From NCBI GenBank assembly GCA_018242205.1, contig JAFECJ010000004.1, positions 119,932 to 183,931 on the forward strand: a DNA stretch of 64,000 nt, read 5' to 3'. Below are positions 7,858 through 17,060 of the stretch, piece after piece (the first letter of the stretch is position 1; every line of letters begins with the position of its first letter). The notes below the pieces were generated by a model. The model had not been told where the DNA came from. It did no database searches and saw nothing but the letters and a program-made list of their open reading frames with translations. The translations under genes were made by a program, and so were the position numbers. Source of the DNA: Pseudomonadota bacterium. GTDB taxonomy: Bacteria; Pseudomonadota; Alphaproteobacteria; Rhizobiales; Xanthobacteraceae.

Positions 7858-8709
7858 ATGACTGTCCTTCATCGGCTCATCGTGCCGGTCGTTCTGCTGG
7901 CGATCGGCGTTGCCGGCATCTACGTCGTCGCCGATGCGCTCGGCCACAACGAGCGCGCCGCCGAGCGCCGGGCGCTGCTCGCGCGCAGTGATGAGCTGAC
8001 CGCGCGGGCGCTGGCCGGCAATTCGGCGCTGTCCTGCCTCGACGCCGCCGCCGGCGACGCCACCGAGACCGCCTGCGAAGCCGCGGTGTTCGCCTCGCCG
8101 CAATCGACCGCGGCCGCCGTCGCCTATATCGGCGCGCGGCTCGATCTGCTGGCCGATGCCAAGGCGATGCCCGGCCTGGCGCCGCGCCTTTCCGGCACGC
8201 GGCGCGCCATCGAACTCGACCGTTTCGGCATCGCCGCCCACGTGCTGAGCGAGCGCGACGGCTGTTCGGCCGCGCAATGCGCCGGCTTTGCGCTGGTCAA
8301 CGACGCCAACATGCTCAAGTCGAACATCAGGGCGCAGACTTTCGATCAATATGTCTCGCGTCACGCCGGCGCCTGGAACGCGCCGGCGCAACCGGTCGCG
8401 CCGGCGGTGTCGCAGGCCTTGCCGCCGGCGACCCTGCCGCAGACCGCCACGGCGGTGCCGCAGCCGGAGGGCCATCCGGTGCCGTCGAAATACGATTTTC
8501 CCTCGGCCAACTCGATCCCGCCGGTCAGCATCATGAACGCCGAGCCGCCTTTGTCGAAGGAAGCGGCCGCCGCCAAGGCCGAGGCGCTGGTCAAGGCCGC
8601 GCCCGGCGACAAGACGCCGCCGGTGCCGATCGATCCGGCCAAAACCCCGGTGCCGCCGAAGCGTCCACAGGCGGCCAACGAACCGGCGGACATCGCGCCT
8701 GCGCGCTAG
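7858..8709 (+). CDS. Hypothetical membrane-anchored, Pro/Ala-rich protein
   Basis: A 283-residue protein with one N-terminal membrane helix (LIVPVVLLAIGVAGIYVVADAL) and a periplasmic part. The first 140 residues after the helix look folded and contain four Cys (SCLDAAAG, ACEAAVF, GCSAAQCAGF) that could form disulphides. The last third is Pro/Ala/Lys-rich and disordered. The start is uncertain: a GTG at 7807 would add 17 residues but overlaps the only AGGAGG. It lies 36 bases upstream of the carboxylase gene on the same strand, so the two may be cotranscribed. Confidence 0.55.
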   Translation: MTVLHRLIVPVVLLAIGVAGIYVVADALGHNERAAERRALLARSDELTARALAGNSALSCLDAAAGDATETACEAAVFASPQSTAAAVAYIGARLDLLADAKAMPGLAPRLSGTRRAIELDRFGIAAHVLSERDGCSAAQCAGFALVNDANMLKSNIRAQTFDQYVSRHAGAWNAPAQPVAPAVSQALPPATLPQTATAVPQPEGHPVPSKYDFPSANSIPPVSIMNAEPPLSKEAAAAKAEALVKAAPGDKTPPVPIDPAKTPVPPKRPQAANEPADIAPAR

Positions 8710-8745
8710 TATCGTGCCGCCGTCAAAGCCCGGGCCCCCAGACCG

Positions 8746-10695
8746 ATGTTCAAATCCGTCCTCATCGCCAATCGCGGCGAAATCGCCTGCCGCATCATGC
8801 GCACCGCCAAGCGGCTGGGGATGCGCACCATCGCCGTCTATTCGCAGGCCGACGCCCGCGCGCTGCACGTCAAGCTCGCTGACGAGGCGCATCTGATCGG
8901 GCCGGCGCCGGCGGCGCAGAGCTATCTGGTGATCGAGGCGATCATCGCCGCCGCCAAGGCCTCGAAGGCCGAGTGCATCCATCCCGGCTACGGCTTCCTG
9001 TCGGAGAACACCACCTTCGCCAAGGCCTGCGCCGATAACGGCATCGTCTTCGTCGGCCCGCCGCCATCGGCGATCGAGGCGATGGGGCTGAAGGACCGGG
9101 CCAAGGCGTTGATGGAGAAAGCCGGCGTCCCGGTCGTGCCCGGCTATCACGGCGACAACCAGGACCCGACGCTTCTCAAGCGCAAGGCCTACGAGATCGG
9201 CTATCCGGTGCTGATCAAGGCGGTGGCCGGCGGCGGCGGCAAGGGCATGCGCCGCGTCGACAAGCACGCCGATTTCGACGACGCGCTCGCCGGCGCGATG
9301 CGCGAGGCGCAGAACGCGTTCGGCGATGCCCGCGTGCTGATCGAGAAATACGTCACCGCGCCGCGCCATATCGAAATGCAGGTGTTTGCCGACAGCCACG
9401 GCAACGCCATTCATCTCAACGAGCGCGACTGCTCGCTGCAGCGCCGCCACCAGAAAGTAATCGAGGAGGCGCCGGCCCCCGGCATGAGCGCCGCGCTGCG
9501 TGCCGAGATGGGCGCCGCCGCGGTCGCTGCCGCCAAGGCATGCGGCTATGTCGGCGCCGGCACCATCGAGTTCATCGCCGACGGCGCCGGTGGCCTGAAA
9601 AGCGGCGGCTTCTGGTTCATGGAAATGAACACGCGGCTGCAGGTCGAACATCCGGTCACGGAAGCCGTCACCGGCCTCGATCTGGTCGAGTGGCAATTCC
9701 GCATCGCGCATGGCGAAAAACTGCCCTTGAAGCAGGATCAGGTGCCGCTCATCGGCCACGCCGTTGAAGCGCGGCTCTATGCCGAGGATCCGGAGAAGGG
9801 CTTTCTGCCATCGACCGGCAGACTGATCGCGCTCGAATTTCCTAAGGCGGACGGGCTGCGCGTCGATACCGGCGTCGAGAGCGGCGACGAGGTGACGCCG
9901 TTCTACGATCCGATGATCGCCAAGCTGATCGCCAAGGCCGAGACGCGCGAACAGGCGCTCGACATCCTCGCCAATGCGCTCGACAGCACGGTGGTCGCCG
10001 GGCCGCGCAGCAATGCCGGCTTCCTCGCTGCGCTGGCGCGCGCGGGCGATTTCCGGGGCGGCGCTTTCGACACCGGCTTCATCGACGCGCATCTGACCGA
10101 GCTTGTCGGCGCGCACGGTCTCGACAATGAAGCCGTGGCCTTCGGCGCCGAGGCGCTGATGGCGGCTGAGCATGACCGCCTTGCCGAGCGGCGCGCGAAC
10201 ATCGACTCTCCTTGGGATGCCGAGGATGGCTTCCAGTTGTCCGGCACGCGGCGTCTCATCGTGCCGCTCACCGCCGAAGGCACGCGGCTCAATGCCGAAG
10301 TGACTTACGCGGACGGCGTGGCGAGGGTCACCGTCAATGGTGCGTCGCCCGCCGCCGACGCCACGGCGATCATCGCCGACGATGCGGTCTACGTGTTGCA
10401 GAGAGGCCGTCAGACTAAACTGGCGCTGCGCGATCTGTCGCTCGGCGAGGATACGAACGAAGGTGGCGGCGGGCTGGTGCGGGCGCCGATGCACGGCAAG
10501 GTGCTGGCGGTGCTGGTGGAGCAGGGCGCTTCTGTCGCACGCGGTCAGCGGCTTGCCATCATCGAAGCGATGAAGATGGAGCACACGCTCACCGCGCCGC
10601 TCGACGGCACGGTCGCCGAGATCGCCGCGACCGTCGGCGCGCAGCTCGCCGAGGGCGCCAAGGTCATGGTGATTAATCCGGGTGCGGGCGCGTAA
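8746..10695 (+). CDS. Biotin-dependent acyl-CoA carboxylase alpha subunit (methylcrotonyl-CoA carboxylase-like)
   Basis: A 649-residue protein joining a biotin carboxylase and a biotin carrier domain. The N-domain begins MFKSVLIANRGEIACRIMRT; the ATP-grasp glycine loop GGGGKGM is near residue 162; FMEMNTRLQVEHPVTE closes the carboxylase. The biotin lysine is in EAMKMEH near residue 610, about 40 from the end. Length and layout fit methylcrotonyl-, propionyl- or geranyl-CoA carboxylase alpha chains, with methylcrotonyl most likely. No carboxyltransferase beta gene is adjacent, which would usually settle the substrate. Confidence 0.85.
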   Translation: MFKSVLIANRGEIACRIMRTAKRLGMRTIAVYSQADARALHVKLADEAHLIGPAPAAQSYLVIEAIIAAAKASKAECIHPGYGFLSENTTFAKACADNGIVFVGPPPSAIEAMGLKDRAKALMEKAGVPVVPGYHGDNQDPTLLKRKAYEIGYPVLIKAVAGGGGKGMRRVDKHADFDDALAGAMREAQNAFGDARVLIEKYVTAPRHIEMQVFADSHGNAIHLNERDCSLQRRHQKVIEEAPAPGMSAALRAEMGAAAVAAAKACGYVGAGTIEFIADGAGGLKSGGFWFMEMNTRLQVEHPVTEAVTGLDLVEWQFRIAHGEKLPLKQDQVPLIGHAVEARLYAEDPEKGFLPSTGRLIALEFPKADGLRVDTGVESGDEVTPFYDPMIAKLIAKAETREQALDILANALDSTVVAGPRSNAGFLAALARAGDFRGGAFDTGFIDAHLTELVGAHGLDNEAVAFGAEALMAAEHDRLAERRANIDSPWDAEDGFQLSGTRRLIVPLTAEGTRLNAEVTYADGVARVTVNGASPAADATAIIADDAVYVLQRGRQTKLALRDLSLGEDTNEGGGGLVRAPMHGKVLAVLVEQGASVARGQRLAIIEAMKMEHTLTAPLDGTVAEIAATVGAQLAEGAKVMVINPGAGA

Positions 10696-10703
10696 CCTAA
10701 CCC

Positions 10704-10820
10704 CGTCACCCTGAGGCGCTCACGCGCAGCGTGAGCCTCGAAGGGCGACGGCCGGTGAATCCCGGGCGTCCATCCTTCGAGGCTCGCTCCGCTTCGCGGA
10801 ACTCGCACCTCAGGATGACG
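10704..10820. repeat. Palindromic intergenic repeat (CGTCACCCTGAGG type)
   Basis: The element opens with CGTCACCCTGAGG and closes with CCTCAGGATGACG, with inner arms GAGCCTCGAAGG and CCTTCGAGGCTC. Such elements are frequent between genes in Bradyrhizobium relatives and end up as large RNA hairpins. It fills most of the gap between the carboxylase gene and the next membrane-protein gene. Confidence 0.75.
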
Positions 10821-10894
10821 GTTCGGATTTGGATCGACGAAGAGATGAATGTGATAGAGATAGCTGACGCGGCCAACGCGGGGGAATGAGACAC

Positions 10895-11476
10895 ATGACG
10901 AGTGCCACCTTGTCTGCGGACAATCCGCCGTCGCTGATCCGGCTTCATTACCTTTGGTATGTTGCCGCGGCGCTGGGCGTCATGGTCGCCGCCATCGTCA
11001 GTCGCAACATCTGGTTCCTGAACTGGGTGCACGTCATGTGCGGCGTGCTGTGGACCGGCATCGACCTCTTCATGGGCTTCGTTCTCGGTCCCATCATGCG
11101 AACCCTGGACATCTCGGTGCGCAAGCAGATCCTGCTTAAGCTGACGCCGCGCACGCTCTTTCTCATGCCGACGCTCTCGATCATCACCGGCACCGCCGGC
11201 TGGTTTCTCGCCGTCGAGCTCGGCTTCACCGCGCTCGAATGGCCGCAAATCGCCTGGGTCTACGGCGCGCTGGTGCTGGTCACGCTGATGACGATTCAAG
11301 GCCTCGGCTACCTGCTGCCGACCAATTTGCGCGTCTGCTTCGAATTGCAGAAGGCCCAGCCGGACGGCGCAAAAATCCGCCGCCTGATGAGCGGATATTT
11401 CTACGCCGTCGCCGCGCAGGGCATGATGCAGATTGCCATCATCGTCATCATGGCGAAGTTCGTTTCCGGGATTTGA
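10895..11476 (+). CDS. Integral membrane protein (CopD/DUF2269-like)
   Basis: A 193-residue protein with about five membrane helices, including HYLWYVAAALGVMVAAIVSR, NWVHVMCGVLWTGIDLFMGF and YFYAVAAQGMMQIAIIVIMAKF. Conserved His and Trp in WVHVMCGVLWTG recall CopD- and DUF2269-type proteins that may bind haem or metal. GGGGA at 10881-10885 supports this ATG rather than the one three codons upstream. Its stop overlaps the next ATG by one base, so it is coupled to the DUF1489 gene. Function is unknown. Confidence 0.65.
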   Translation: MTSATLSADNPPSLIRLHYLWYVAAALGVMVAAIVSRNIWFLNWVHVMCGVLWTGIDLFMGFVLGPIMRTLDISVRKQILLKLTPRTLFLMPTLSIITGTAGWFLAVELGFTALEWPQIAWVYGALVLVTLMTIQGLGYLLPTNLRVCFELQKAQPDGAKIRRLMSGYFYAVAAQGMMQIAIIVIMAKFVSGI

Positions 11477-11925
11477 TGGCCGACATGCCGCTGCACCTGA
11501 TCAAGCTCTCCGTCGGAACCGACTCCATCGCCGATCTGCAAGGCTGGATCGACGACAAGATCAAGGCGCAGAAGAAGCGCGGCGTGAAGAAGCCCGAGCG
11601 CATTCACACCACGCGCATGGTGCCCAAGCGCGCCGATGAACTGAAGGACGGTGGCTCGATCTACTGGGTGATCAAGGGCCAGATCATGTGCCGCGAGGTC
11701 ATCCTCGACATCCGGCCCTTCACCGACAAGGACGGCATTCACCGCTGCAAGCTGGTGCTCGATCCGAAATGCGTGCCCGTCGAGCCGCGGCCGCGCGCCG
11801 CGTTCCAGGGCTGGCGCTACCTCGAGGAAAAAGACGCGCCGCGCGACCTGTCCAAGGCTGCGAAGGGCGCGACCAACATGCCCGAGGAGATGCGGCGGGA
11901 ACTGATGCAGTTGGGGCTGCTGTAG
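11476..11925 (+). CDS. DUF1489 family protein
   Basis: A 149-residue soluble protein of the alphaproteobacterial DUF1489 family. Recognisable parts are HLIKLSVGTDSIADLQGW, HTTRMVPKRADEL, GGSIYWVIKGQIMCREVILDI and FQGWRYLEEKDAPRDL. Length is normal for the family. The ATG shares its A with the TGA of the preceding membrane-protein gene. No function is established for the family. Confidence 0.88.
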   Translation: MADMPLHLIKLSVGTDSIADLQGWIDDKIKAQKKRGVKKPERIHTTRMVPKRADELKDGGSIYWVIKGQIMCREVILDIRPFTDKDGIHRCKLVLDPKCVPVEPRPRAAFQGWRYLEEKDAPRDLSKAAKGATNMPEEMRRELMQLGLL

Positions 11926-11933
11926 CCCGTTCT

Positions 11934-12042
11934 GTCGTCCCCGCGCAGGCGGGGACGCATAACCACCGCACTCGCAATTCGGATGACGCAGTGGCTATGG
12001 GTCCCGGGTCTCCTTCGCTACGCTCAGTCGCCCGGGACGACT
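11934..12042. repeat. Palindromic repeat (CCCCGC...GCGGGG type)
   Basis: Starts with GTCGTCCCCGCGCAGGCGGGGACG, a tight inverted repeat, and ends with a second palindromic half (GTCCCGGG ... CCCGGGAC, 12001-12038). The first half shares its core with the element at 40842-40906, so both belong to one dispersed family. It lies between convergent genes and may also act as a terminator. Confidence 0.7.
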
Positions 12043-12050
12043 GCGAGCGC

Positions 12051-12917
12051 TCACACCCCCAGATTATCGATCAATCGCGTCTTGCCGATTTTCGCCGCGA
12101 CCAAGAGCCGGATCGGGCCGTCCTTGACCGATGCGATCGGCTTCAGGCTCAGCGCGTGGCGTGCTTCCAGATAATCGAGCGCGAAGCCGGCGTGGCGGAT
12201 GTCGCTGGCGCCTTCCTCCATCACCATCTCGATCGGCTCGCCGCGCTTGATGCGCTGCGCGCTCGCCTTGAGCACGCGATGCAATGTCGGCGCGACAGCG
12301 CGCTCGGCATCGGAGAGATAGACGTTGCGCGACGACAGCGCCAATCCGTCCTTCTCGCGCACCGTCGGGATACCGATCACCTTGAGCGGCAGATCGAGAT
12401 CCTTGGCCATCTGTGTGACGACGCGGAGCTGCTGGTAGTCCTTCTGTCCGAACATGGCGAAGTCGGGCGAGACTTGCGTGAACAGCTTGGTCACGACGGT
12501 AGCGACGCCGCCGAAGAAATGCGGGCGGAACTTGTCCTCGAGCCCGGCGAGCGCCGCGCCCTCCGGCGCCACGCGGGTGGCGAAACCTTCCGGGTACATC
12601 TCCGCCGCGGTCGGCGCCCAGACGGCATCGACCTTGAGCGCAGTCAGCGCCTTCATGTCGGTCTCGAAGGTCCGCGGGTAACTGCCGAAGTCCTCGGTCG
12701 GCGCGAACTGGGTCGGGTTGACGAAGATCGACACCACCACGCGCCGGGCGCGCTTTTTGGCTTCCGCAACCAGCTTGAGGTGGCCGGCATGCAGCGCGCC
12801 CATGGTCGGCACCAGGGCGATGCCGAAACCCGATTTGGATTGGCCGGCCTTGCGGTAAGGCGCCATGGCGCGGCGCAAGGCGGTGACGGTGCGGAGAACT
12901 TGAGGGCGGTTGGTCAT
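12051..12917 (-). CDS. panC: Pantothenate synthetase
   Basis: A 288-residue enzyme that joins pantoate and beta-alanine with ATP to make pantothenate in the cytoplasm. The nucleotidyltransferase HxGH motif is in [10 protein letters not shown] (residues about 36-45) and the second signature is [30 protein letters not shown] and [13 protein letters not shown] are family hallmarks. Length is usual. The gene stands alone, without panB or panD beside it. Confidence 0.97.
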   Translation of the reverse strand: MTNRPQVLRTVTALRRAMAPYRKAGQSKSGFGIALVPTMGALHAGHLKLVAEAKKRARRVVVSIFVNPTQFAPTEDFGSYPRTFETDMKALTALKVDAVWAPTAAEMYPEGFATRVAPEGAALAGLEDKFRPHFFGGVATVVTKLFTQVSPDFAMFGQKDYQQLRVVTQMAKDLDLPLKVIGIPTVREKDGLALSSRNVYLSDAERAVAPTLHRVLKASAQRIKRGEPIEMVMEEGASDIRHAGFALDYLEARHALSLKPIASVKDGPIRLLVAAKIGKTRLIDNLGV

Positions 12918-13115
12918 GCTTAATGGTCCCGGCGGCGGCAGCCTTATGGCCCTGTCGGCGGATTGTCGTCAAATTCGGATACCGCCAAAGGGCGCGCCAA
13001 AGAGCCCGCCAAGGGGCCCGGTAAGGCAAACGCCGCGGGTTAATGGTTAAACCGCGCCAAACTTGACTAAAGTACCGCAGTTCATCGAGAATTGCCGATA
13101 TCCCAAGGACGCGTC

Positions 13116-14036
13116 ATGTTGGTCCAGCCGATCTCGCAGAGCCCGCAATCCGCCCACGTCGTCGTTCTCGGCAACGAGAAGGGCGGCTCGGGTAAATCGA
13201 CCACGGCACTGCATATCGCCGTCGCCTTGATGAAGGCCGGGCAGAAGGTCGCGACCATCGATCTCGACTCGCGTCAGCAGAGCTTCACGCATTACATCCA
13301 GAACCGCCGCGCCTGGGCCGAGCGCGCCCGCATCAAGCTCGAACTGCCCACGCATTACTGCGTGCCGCGCGCCGACGGTCCGCTGGTGGAGGCCAATGAG
13401 GCGGCCGAGTTCGCCGGCTTCTCCCGCGCCATCAGCGCCATCGAACACACCCACGATGTCGTCGTCATCGACACGCCCGGCAACGACACCTATCTGATGC
13501 GGCTCGCGCATTCGATGGCCGACACCCTGGTGACGCCGCTCAACGACTCATTCGTCGATTTCGACGTGCTCGCCAAGATCGACCAGACCAATTTCACCGT
13601 CACCGGCGAAAGCCATTACGCCGAGATGGTGCGCGAGGCGCGACGTCAGCGCCGTCTGGTCGACGGCAAGCTCACCGACTGGATCGTCGTGCGCAACCGT
13701 CTGTCGGCGCTCGGCTCGCGCAACAAGAAGCTGGTCGGCGAGGGCATCCAGGAACTCGCCAAGCGCATGGGCTTCCGCGCCGTCGACGGCTTCGCCGAGC
13801 GCGTGGTCTATCGCGAATTCTTCCCGCGCGGGCTGACCGCCTTCGACGATCTCGACGAGCAGACCCTCGGCATGCGGCCGAACATGTCGCATCTGACGGC
13901 GCGTGAGGAAGTCATCGCGCTTCTCAATGCGCTGCGCCTGCCGGTCTCGGAAAACGGCCGCCGCCGCGCCGCGGCTCGCGCCGAGTGGTACTCCGTCATG
14001 GACCAGCCGCTCCAGGTCCACGATCTCTTGGCCTGA
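13116..14036 (+). CDS. mipZ: MipZ division-plane positioning ATPase
   Basis: A 306-residue ParA/MinD-type ATPase. The deviant Walker A is GNEKGGSGKST (residues about 19-29), followed by TIDLDSRQQSFTHYIQNRRAW. DTPGNDTYLMRLAHSMADTLVTPLNDSFVDFD and VYREFFPRGLT match Caulobacter MipZ rather than plasmid ParA. MipZ forms a gradient from the ParB-bound poles and inhibits FtsZ assembly there. CCCAAGGA precedes the ATG, supporting this start over one eight codons earlier. No parB is nearby, which is normal for mipZ. Confidence 0.93.
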   Translation: MLVQPISQSPQSAHVVVLGNEKGGSGKSTTALHIAVALMKAGQKVATIDLDSRQQSFTHYIQNRRAWAERARIKLELPTHYCVPRADGPLVEANEAAEFAGFSRAISAIEHTHDVVVIDTPGNDTYLMRLAHSMADTLVTPLNDSFVDFDVLAKIDQTNFTVTGESHYAEMVREARRQRRLVDGKLTDWIVVRNRLSALGSRNKKLVGEGIQELAKRMGFRAVDGFAERVVYREFFPRGLTAFDDLDEQTLGMRPNMSHLTAREEVIALLNALRLPVSENGRRRAAARAEWYSVMDQPLQVHDLLA

Positions 14037-14154
14037 CATACCTGTGCGCAGCGGCCTATCTCGTATCGATTCCGCGTCAATGTGTGGCTGACGTCACGCG
14101 CCGAGAACCGCTATAGACTGCGGTCATGAGCGAAATAGTAACGATGCACGCGCG

Positions 14155-14652
14155 ATGCCGTTCCTGATACTTGGGCTCCTGCTTCTTGTCGGCGCCCTGT
14201 GGGCGCTCAACATCATCGGCAAGAGCAATCCGGCGCTAGCAGAACGGCTGCGCAAGTCGGGCGGTGGTCTGATCGCGATCGGGTTGGCCGGTTTCCTCGC
14301 TCTGCGCGGCGAAATCTGGGTTGCGCTGATGCTCGGCGCTCTCGGCCTCGGCCTACTCGGCTGGGCGCAGATCGGCTTTCTAACCGTGCCGTATCTTGAC
14401 CGCCGGGAGCCCCGCTGGCGTGAACACGCGCAAAGTTACGCGGCATCGGGGCGGGCTCCGCCGGGCGGCGGAAAAATGTCGGAAGAGGAGGCCTATCAGA
14501 TCCTTGGCTTGCAGCGCGGGGCGAGCGAGCGCGACATCACGGCCGCCCACCGGGCGCTCATGAAGAAATTCCATCCCGACCAGGGGGGATCGACGTATCT
14601 CGCGGCCCGAATTAACGAGGCCAAGGAAAAGCTGCTTCGCCAACATCGCTGA
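14155..14652 (+). CDS. Membrane-anchored DnaJ-domain protein
   Basis: A 165-residue protein with two N-terminal hydrophobic segments (residues about 1-20 and 38-78) and a C-terminal J domain. The HPD motif that stimulates DnaK is at residues 140-142, and the domain opens with EEAYQILGLQRGASERDI. This layout resembles mitochondrial Tim14-like and alphaproteobacterial membrane J proteins. It lies downstream of mipZ with its own start and may recruit DnaK to the membrane. Confidence 0.88.
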   Translation: MPFLILGLLLLVGALWALNIIGKSNPALAERLRKSGGGLIAIGLAGFLALRGEIWVALMLGALGLGLLGWAQIGFLTVPYLDRREPRWREHAQSYAASGRAPPGGGKMSEEEAYQILGLQRGASERDITAAHRALMKKFHPDQGGSTYLAARINEAKEKLLRQHR

Positions 14653-14774
14653 TGAACTCCAGACGCAACGCCATTCGGCGGCTCCTGTCGTTCAACGCAT
14701 CCCTGTCACGTCGAGCGTTGTCGCTCGTTTTATGAGACGCCCGTCACGTGACTGGATCGGGCGCCCGCCGCAAA

Positions 14775-16340
14775 CTAGTTGCGGATTAGCATGCAGGGGA
14801 TTTCGCTTTGCTTAAGATGCTTGCAGGCGGCTTCGGCCTGCGGTTTGTCCAGCCCGGCAAAGCGCGCGCGGTAGAGCGAGCGGTCGCCCTTGGCGACCTT
14901 CTCGGTAAAGGGCGCCGCCTCGCCAAGCTGCCGCTTGGCCTTGGTCTGCGCCGTCGACAGCCGCTCCTTGGCGGCCTTCTCTTCCGGAAATGCGCCGACC
15001 TGGATCATCCAGCCGCTGCGGGCTTTTGTCGCTTGCGCCGGGGCCGGCTCGGGCGCCGAACCGGTCACCGGCACGCTCGCGGCGTTCGAGGCTACTTTGG
15101 TGCCCTCGGCCTTGGCCGGCAACACGCCGAGCACGCCCGGCGCGGCGCCGGGGGGCGGCGGCGGCAGATCGCTCTTGACGGTGGCGATCAGGGCAACGCT
15201 CGCGGTGTGCGCCGGCGGCATCATTTTGCGGCTGCTGGGCGGCAGTTCGGAGAGCGCGGCGAGCTGTGTCTTGCCAGGGCGCACCAGCAGCGTCTTGACC
15301 GCATTCGGCTTGATCGGATCGGTGGAGCCGGTTTGCGGGGCGTCCGCTGCGGCAACGGTTTCTTCGCGCGGATCGGCCGCGGGAGTAGGCGGCTTGACCG
15401 GCATTTTGGTTTCGGCGACCGCGGTGCCTTCGCCGACCGGCGGCGCGGTGCGATGGACAGCCGCCACCTTGATCGTGTCGTTGATCAGGCTGCGCACCAG
15501 CGCGTCGCGCGCCCGCGCCGTGCGGCCGCCGAACACCACGGCGACGATATGCCGGTTGTTACGGTTGACCGACGTGACGATGTTGAAGCCGGAAGCGCGA
15601 ATATAGCCGGTCTTGATGCCATCGACGCCGTCGACGCTGCCGAGCAGGCGGTTATGCCCGCGCACGGTGCGGCCGCGGAACGAAAAAGCGCGCGTGTTGA
15701 AATAGCCGAAATAGTTCGGGAACCGGTCCTGCAGCGCACGGCCGAGCAGGGCCTGATCGCGGGCCGTGGTGACCTGATCGTCGTTGGGCAGACCGGACGC
15801 GTTCCGGTAGGTGGTGTGCGTCATGCCCAGCGCATGCGCCTTCGCCGTCATCATGCGGGCGAAACTGGGTTCGTCACCGCCGAGATATTCGCCGATCACC
15901 ACGGCGACGTCGTTGGCCGACTTGGTGACGATGGCCTTGATCGCCGTTTCCACCTTGATGCTGTCGCCCGGTTGAAGTCCGAGTTTCGATGGCGCCTGCG
16001 CGGCGGCGTGGGCGGAAACCGGCATTTCGCTGGTGAGCTTGATCTTGCCGGAGTCGAGGCGCTCGAAAAGCAGGTAGAGCGTCATCATCTTGGTCAGCGA
16101 CGCCGGATGGCGCGCGGCGTCGGCATTGCTCGCCTGCAACACCTTGCCCGAGTTCCCGTCGACGACGATGGATGCGGCCGGCGGGTTGTAGGCGTTCGCG
16201 GCCGCGGCTTTATGGTGGTGGCGTGAGCGGCGGGAACGCGCGTCGGCGTCGCCGGCCATAGCTGCGACCGCTACGAGAACGGCCAGCCCGAGACAGCCCC
16301 AACGAACGAAGGGTTGGACATGGCTTCCCCGCCCCGACAT
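14775..16340 (-). CDS. D-alanyl-D-alanine carboxypeptidase (PBP5-type) with C-terminal SPOR domain
   Basis: A 521-residue exported peptidoglycan enzyme. After a signal segment (residues about 14-35) comes the S11 peptidase domain with SLTK (Ser81-Lys84), SAN (141-143) and KTG (243-245). A long Pro/Ala linker follows, and a C-terminal SPOR domain (from GWMIQVGAFPEEKAAKERL) binds denuded septal glycan. The enzyme trims the terminal D-Ala of pentapeptides and is probably drawn to the division site. A phasin gene is divergent from it across a 270-base gap. Confidence 0.93.
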   Translation of the reverse strand: MSGRGSHVQPFVRWGCLGLAVLVAVAAMAGDADARSRRSRHHHKAAAANAYNPPAASIVVDGNSGKVLQASNADAARHPASLTKMMTLYLLFERLDSGKIKLTSEMPVSAHAAAQAPSKLGLQPGDSIKVETAIKAIVTKSANDVAVVIGEYLGGDEPSFARMMTAKAHALGMTHTTYRNASGLPNDDQVTTARDQALLGRALQDRFPNYFGYFNTRAFSFRGRTVRGHNRLLGSVDGVDGIKTGYIRASGFNIVTSVNRNNRHIVAVVFGGRTARARDALVRSLINDTIKVAAVHRTAPPVGEGTAVAETKMPVKPPTPAADPREETVAAADAPQTGSTDPIKPNAVKTLLVRPGKTQLAALSELPPSSRKMMPPAHTASVALIATVKSDLPPPPPGAAPGVLGVLPAKAEGTKVASNAASVPVTGSAPEPAPAQATKARSGWMIQVGAFPEEKAAKERLSTAQTKAKRQLGEAAPFTEKVAKGDRSLYRARFAGLDKPQAEAACKHLKQSEIPCMLIRN

Positions 16341-16504
16341 CGAACCTCCGACCCCAGCGAAAACACGACGGCCCTACGTCCCCATCGTGGCCAATTTATA
16401 GCGCCATCTGTGCACCAGAAGGTCTGACGCTAGGGAAACTGGGTTACCAAAATCCTAAACTATGCCACTGATTTTAAGGTAAATTTCGCGTTGCAACATA
16501 GTTG

Positions 16505-16532
16505 TTGACTTTTTTGTGCAGTGCACTATAAA
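16505..16532 (+). promoter_or_regulatory. Phasin promoter with an overlapping palindromic operator candidate
   Basis: TTGACT (16505-16510) and TATAAA (16527-16532) are separated by 16 bases, a near-consensus sigma-70-type promoter. The palindrome GTGCA-G-TGCAC (16516-16526) lies exactly in the spacer. TGC/GCA palindromes are the kind of site bound by PhaR, the repressor of phasin genes; the assignment is inferred. Confidence 0.6.
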
Positions 16533-16610
16533 TTCATCTCAAGCTTGGGGCATACCCAGGTCATTCATTGTGTGAAAGATGCCGCCAAGGCGGCCGGGAA
16601 AGGAATTACC

Positions 16611-16940
16611 ATGGTCAAGAACTTTGAGGAATTCCAGCAAGCCAGCAAAGAGAACATCGACCTCGCGATGAAGTCGGTGAGCAGCGTCTCCAAGAGCGCA
16701 CAGGCCATTGCGGCCGAGATCGCGGACTATTCGAAGAAGTCGTTCGAAGAAAGCACCGCGATGATGGAAAAGCTGTTCGGCGCCAAGTCGTTCGAAAAGG
16801 CGATCGAAGTGCAGACCGAATACGCCAAGGCGGCCTATGAAGGGCTCGTCGCGGAAACCAGCAAGCTCGGCGAAATGTATTCGGCGCTCGCCAAGGAAAC
16901 CTACAAGCCGTTCGAAAACATGATGGCGAAGGCCAAGTAA
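16611..16940 (+). CDS. Phasin family protein
   Basis: A 109-residue, almost fully helical protein with the phasin_2 pattern: NFEEFQQASKENIDLAMKSVSSVSKSAQAIAAEIADYSKKSFEESTA and a C-terminal AKEAYKPFE-like element. Phasins coat polyhydroxyalkanoate granules and limit their size. AAAGGA sits before the ATG; the 30 upstream codons are leader RNA. It has its own promoter and a strong terminator, so it is monocistronic. No pha synthesis gene is in the window. Confidence 0.9.
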   Translation: MVKNFEEFQQASKENIDLAMKSVSSVSKSAQAIAAEIADYSKKSFEESTAMMEKLFGAKSFEKAIEVQTEYAKAAYEGLVAETSKLGEMYSALAKETYKPFENMMAKAK

Positions 16941-17023
16941 CAGGCCGCGCTGAATTTTGTAAGCGTAGCGTACCGTAACGTCGCGTTAGAGGACGAAACG
17001 GAAGAGTAGGTTTCGGAATGCCC

Positions 17024-17053
17024 AGCCCGGCAGTTGCGCCGGGCTATTTTTTT
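17024..17053 (+). terminator. Rho-independent terminator of the phasin gene
   Basis: AGCCCGGC (17024-17031) pairs with GCCGGGCT (17038-17045) around a six-base loop, and is followed by ATTTTTTT. This is a textbook intrinsic terminator about 85 bases after the phasin stop codon. Confidence 0.88.
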
Positions 17054-17060
17054 GTCGGTG

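Noticed and set aside
7738..10584. 948-codon minus-strand open frame opposite the carboxylase gene
   Set aside because: Complement of a clear biotin carboxylase; composition is that of a GC-rich antisense frame.
13040..13060. TTAATGGTTAAA upstream of mipZ as a CtrA site
   Set aside because: CtrA boxes need TTAA-N7-TTAA; here the halves are three bases apart.
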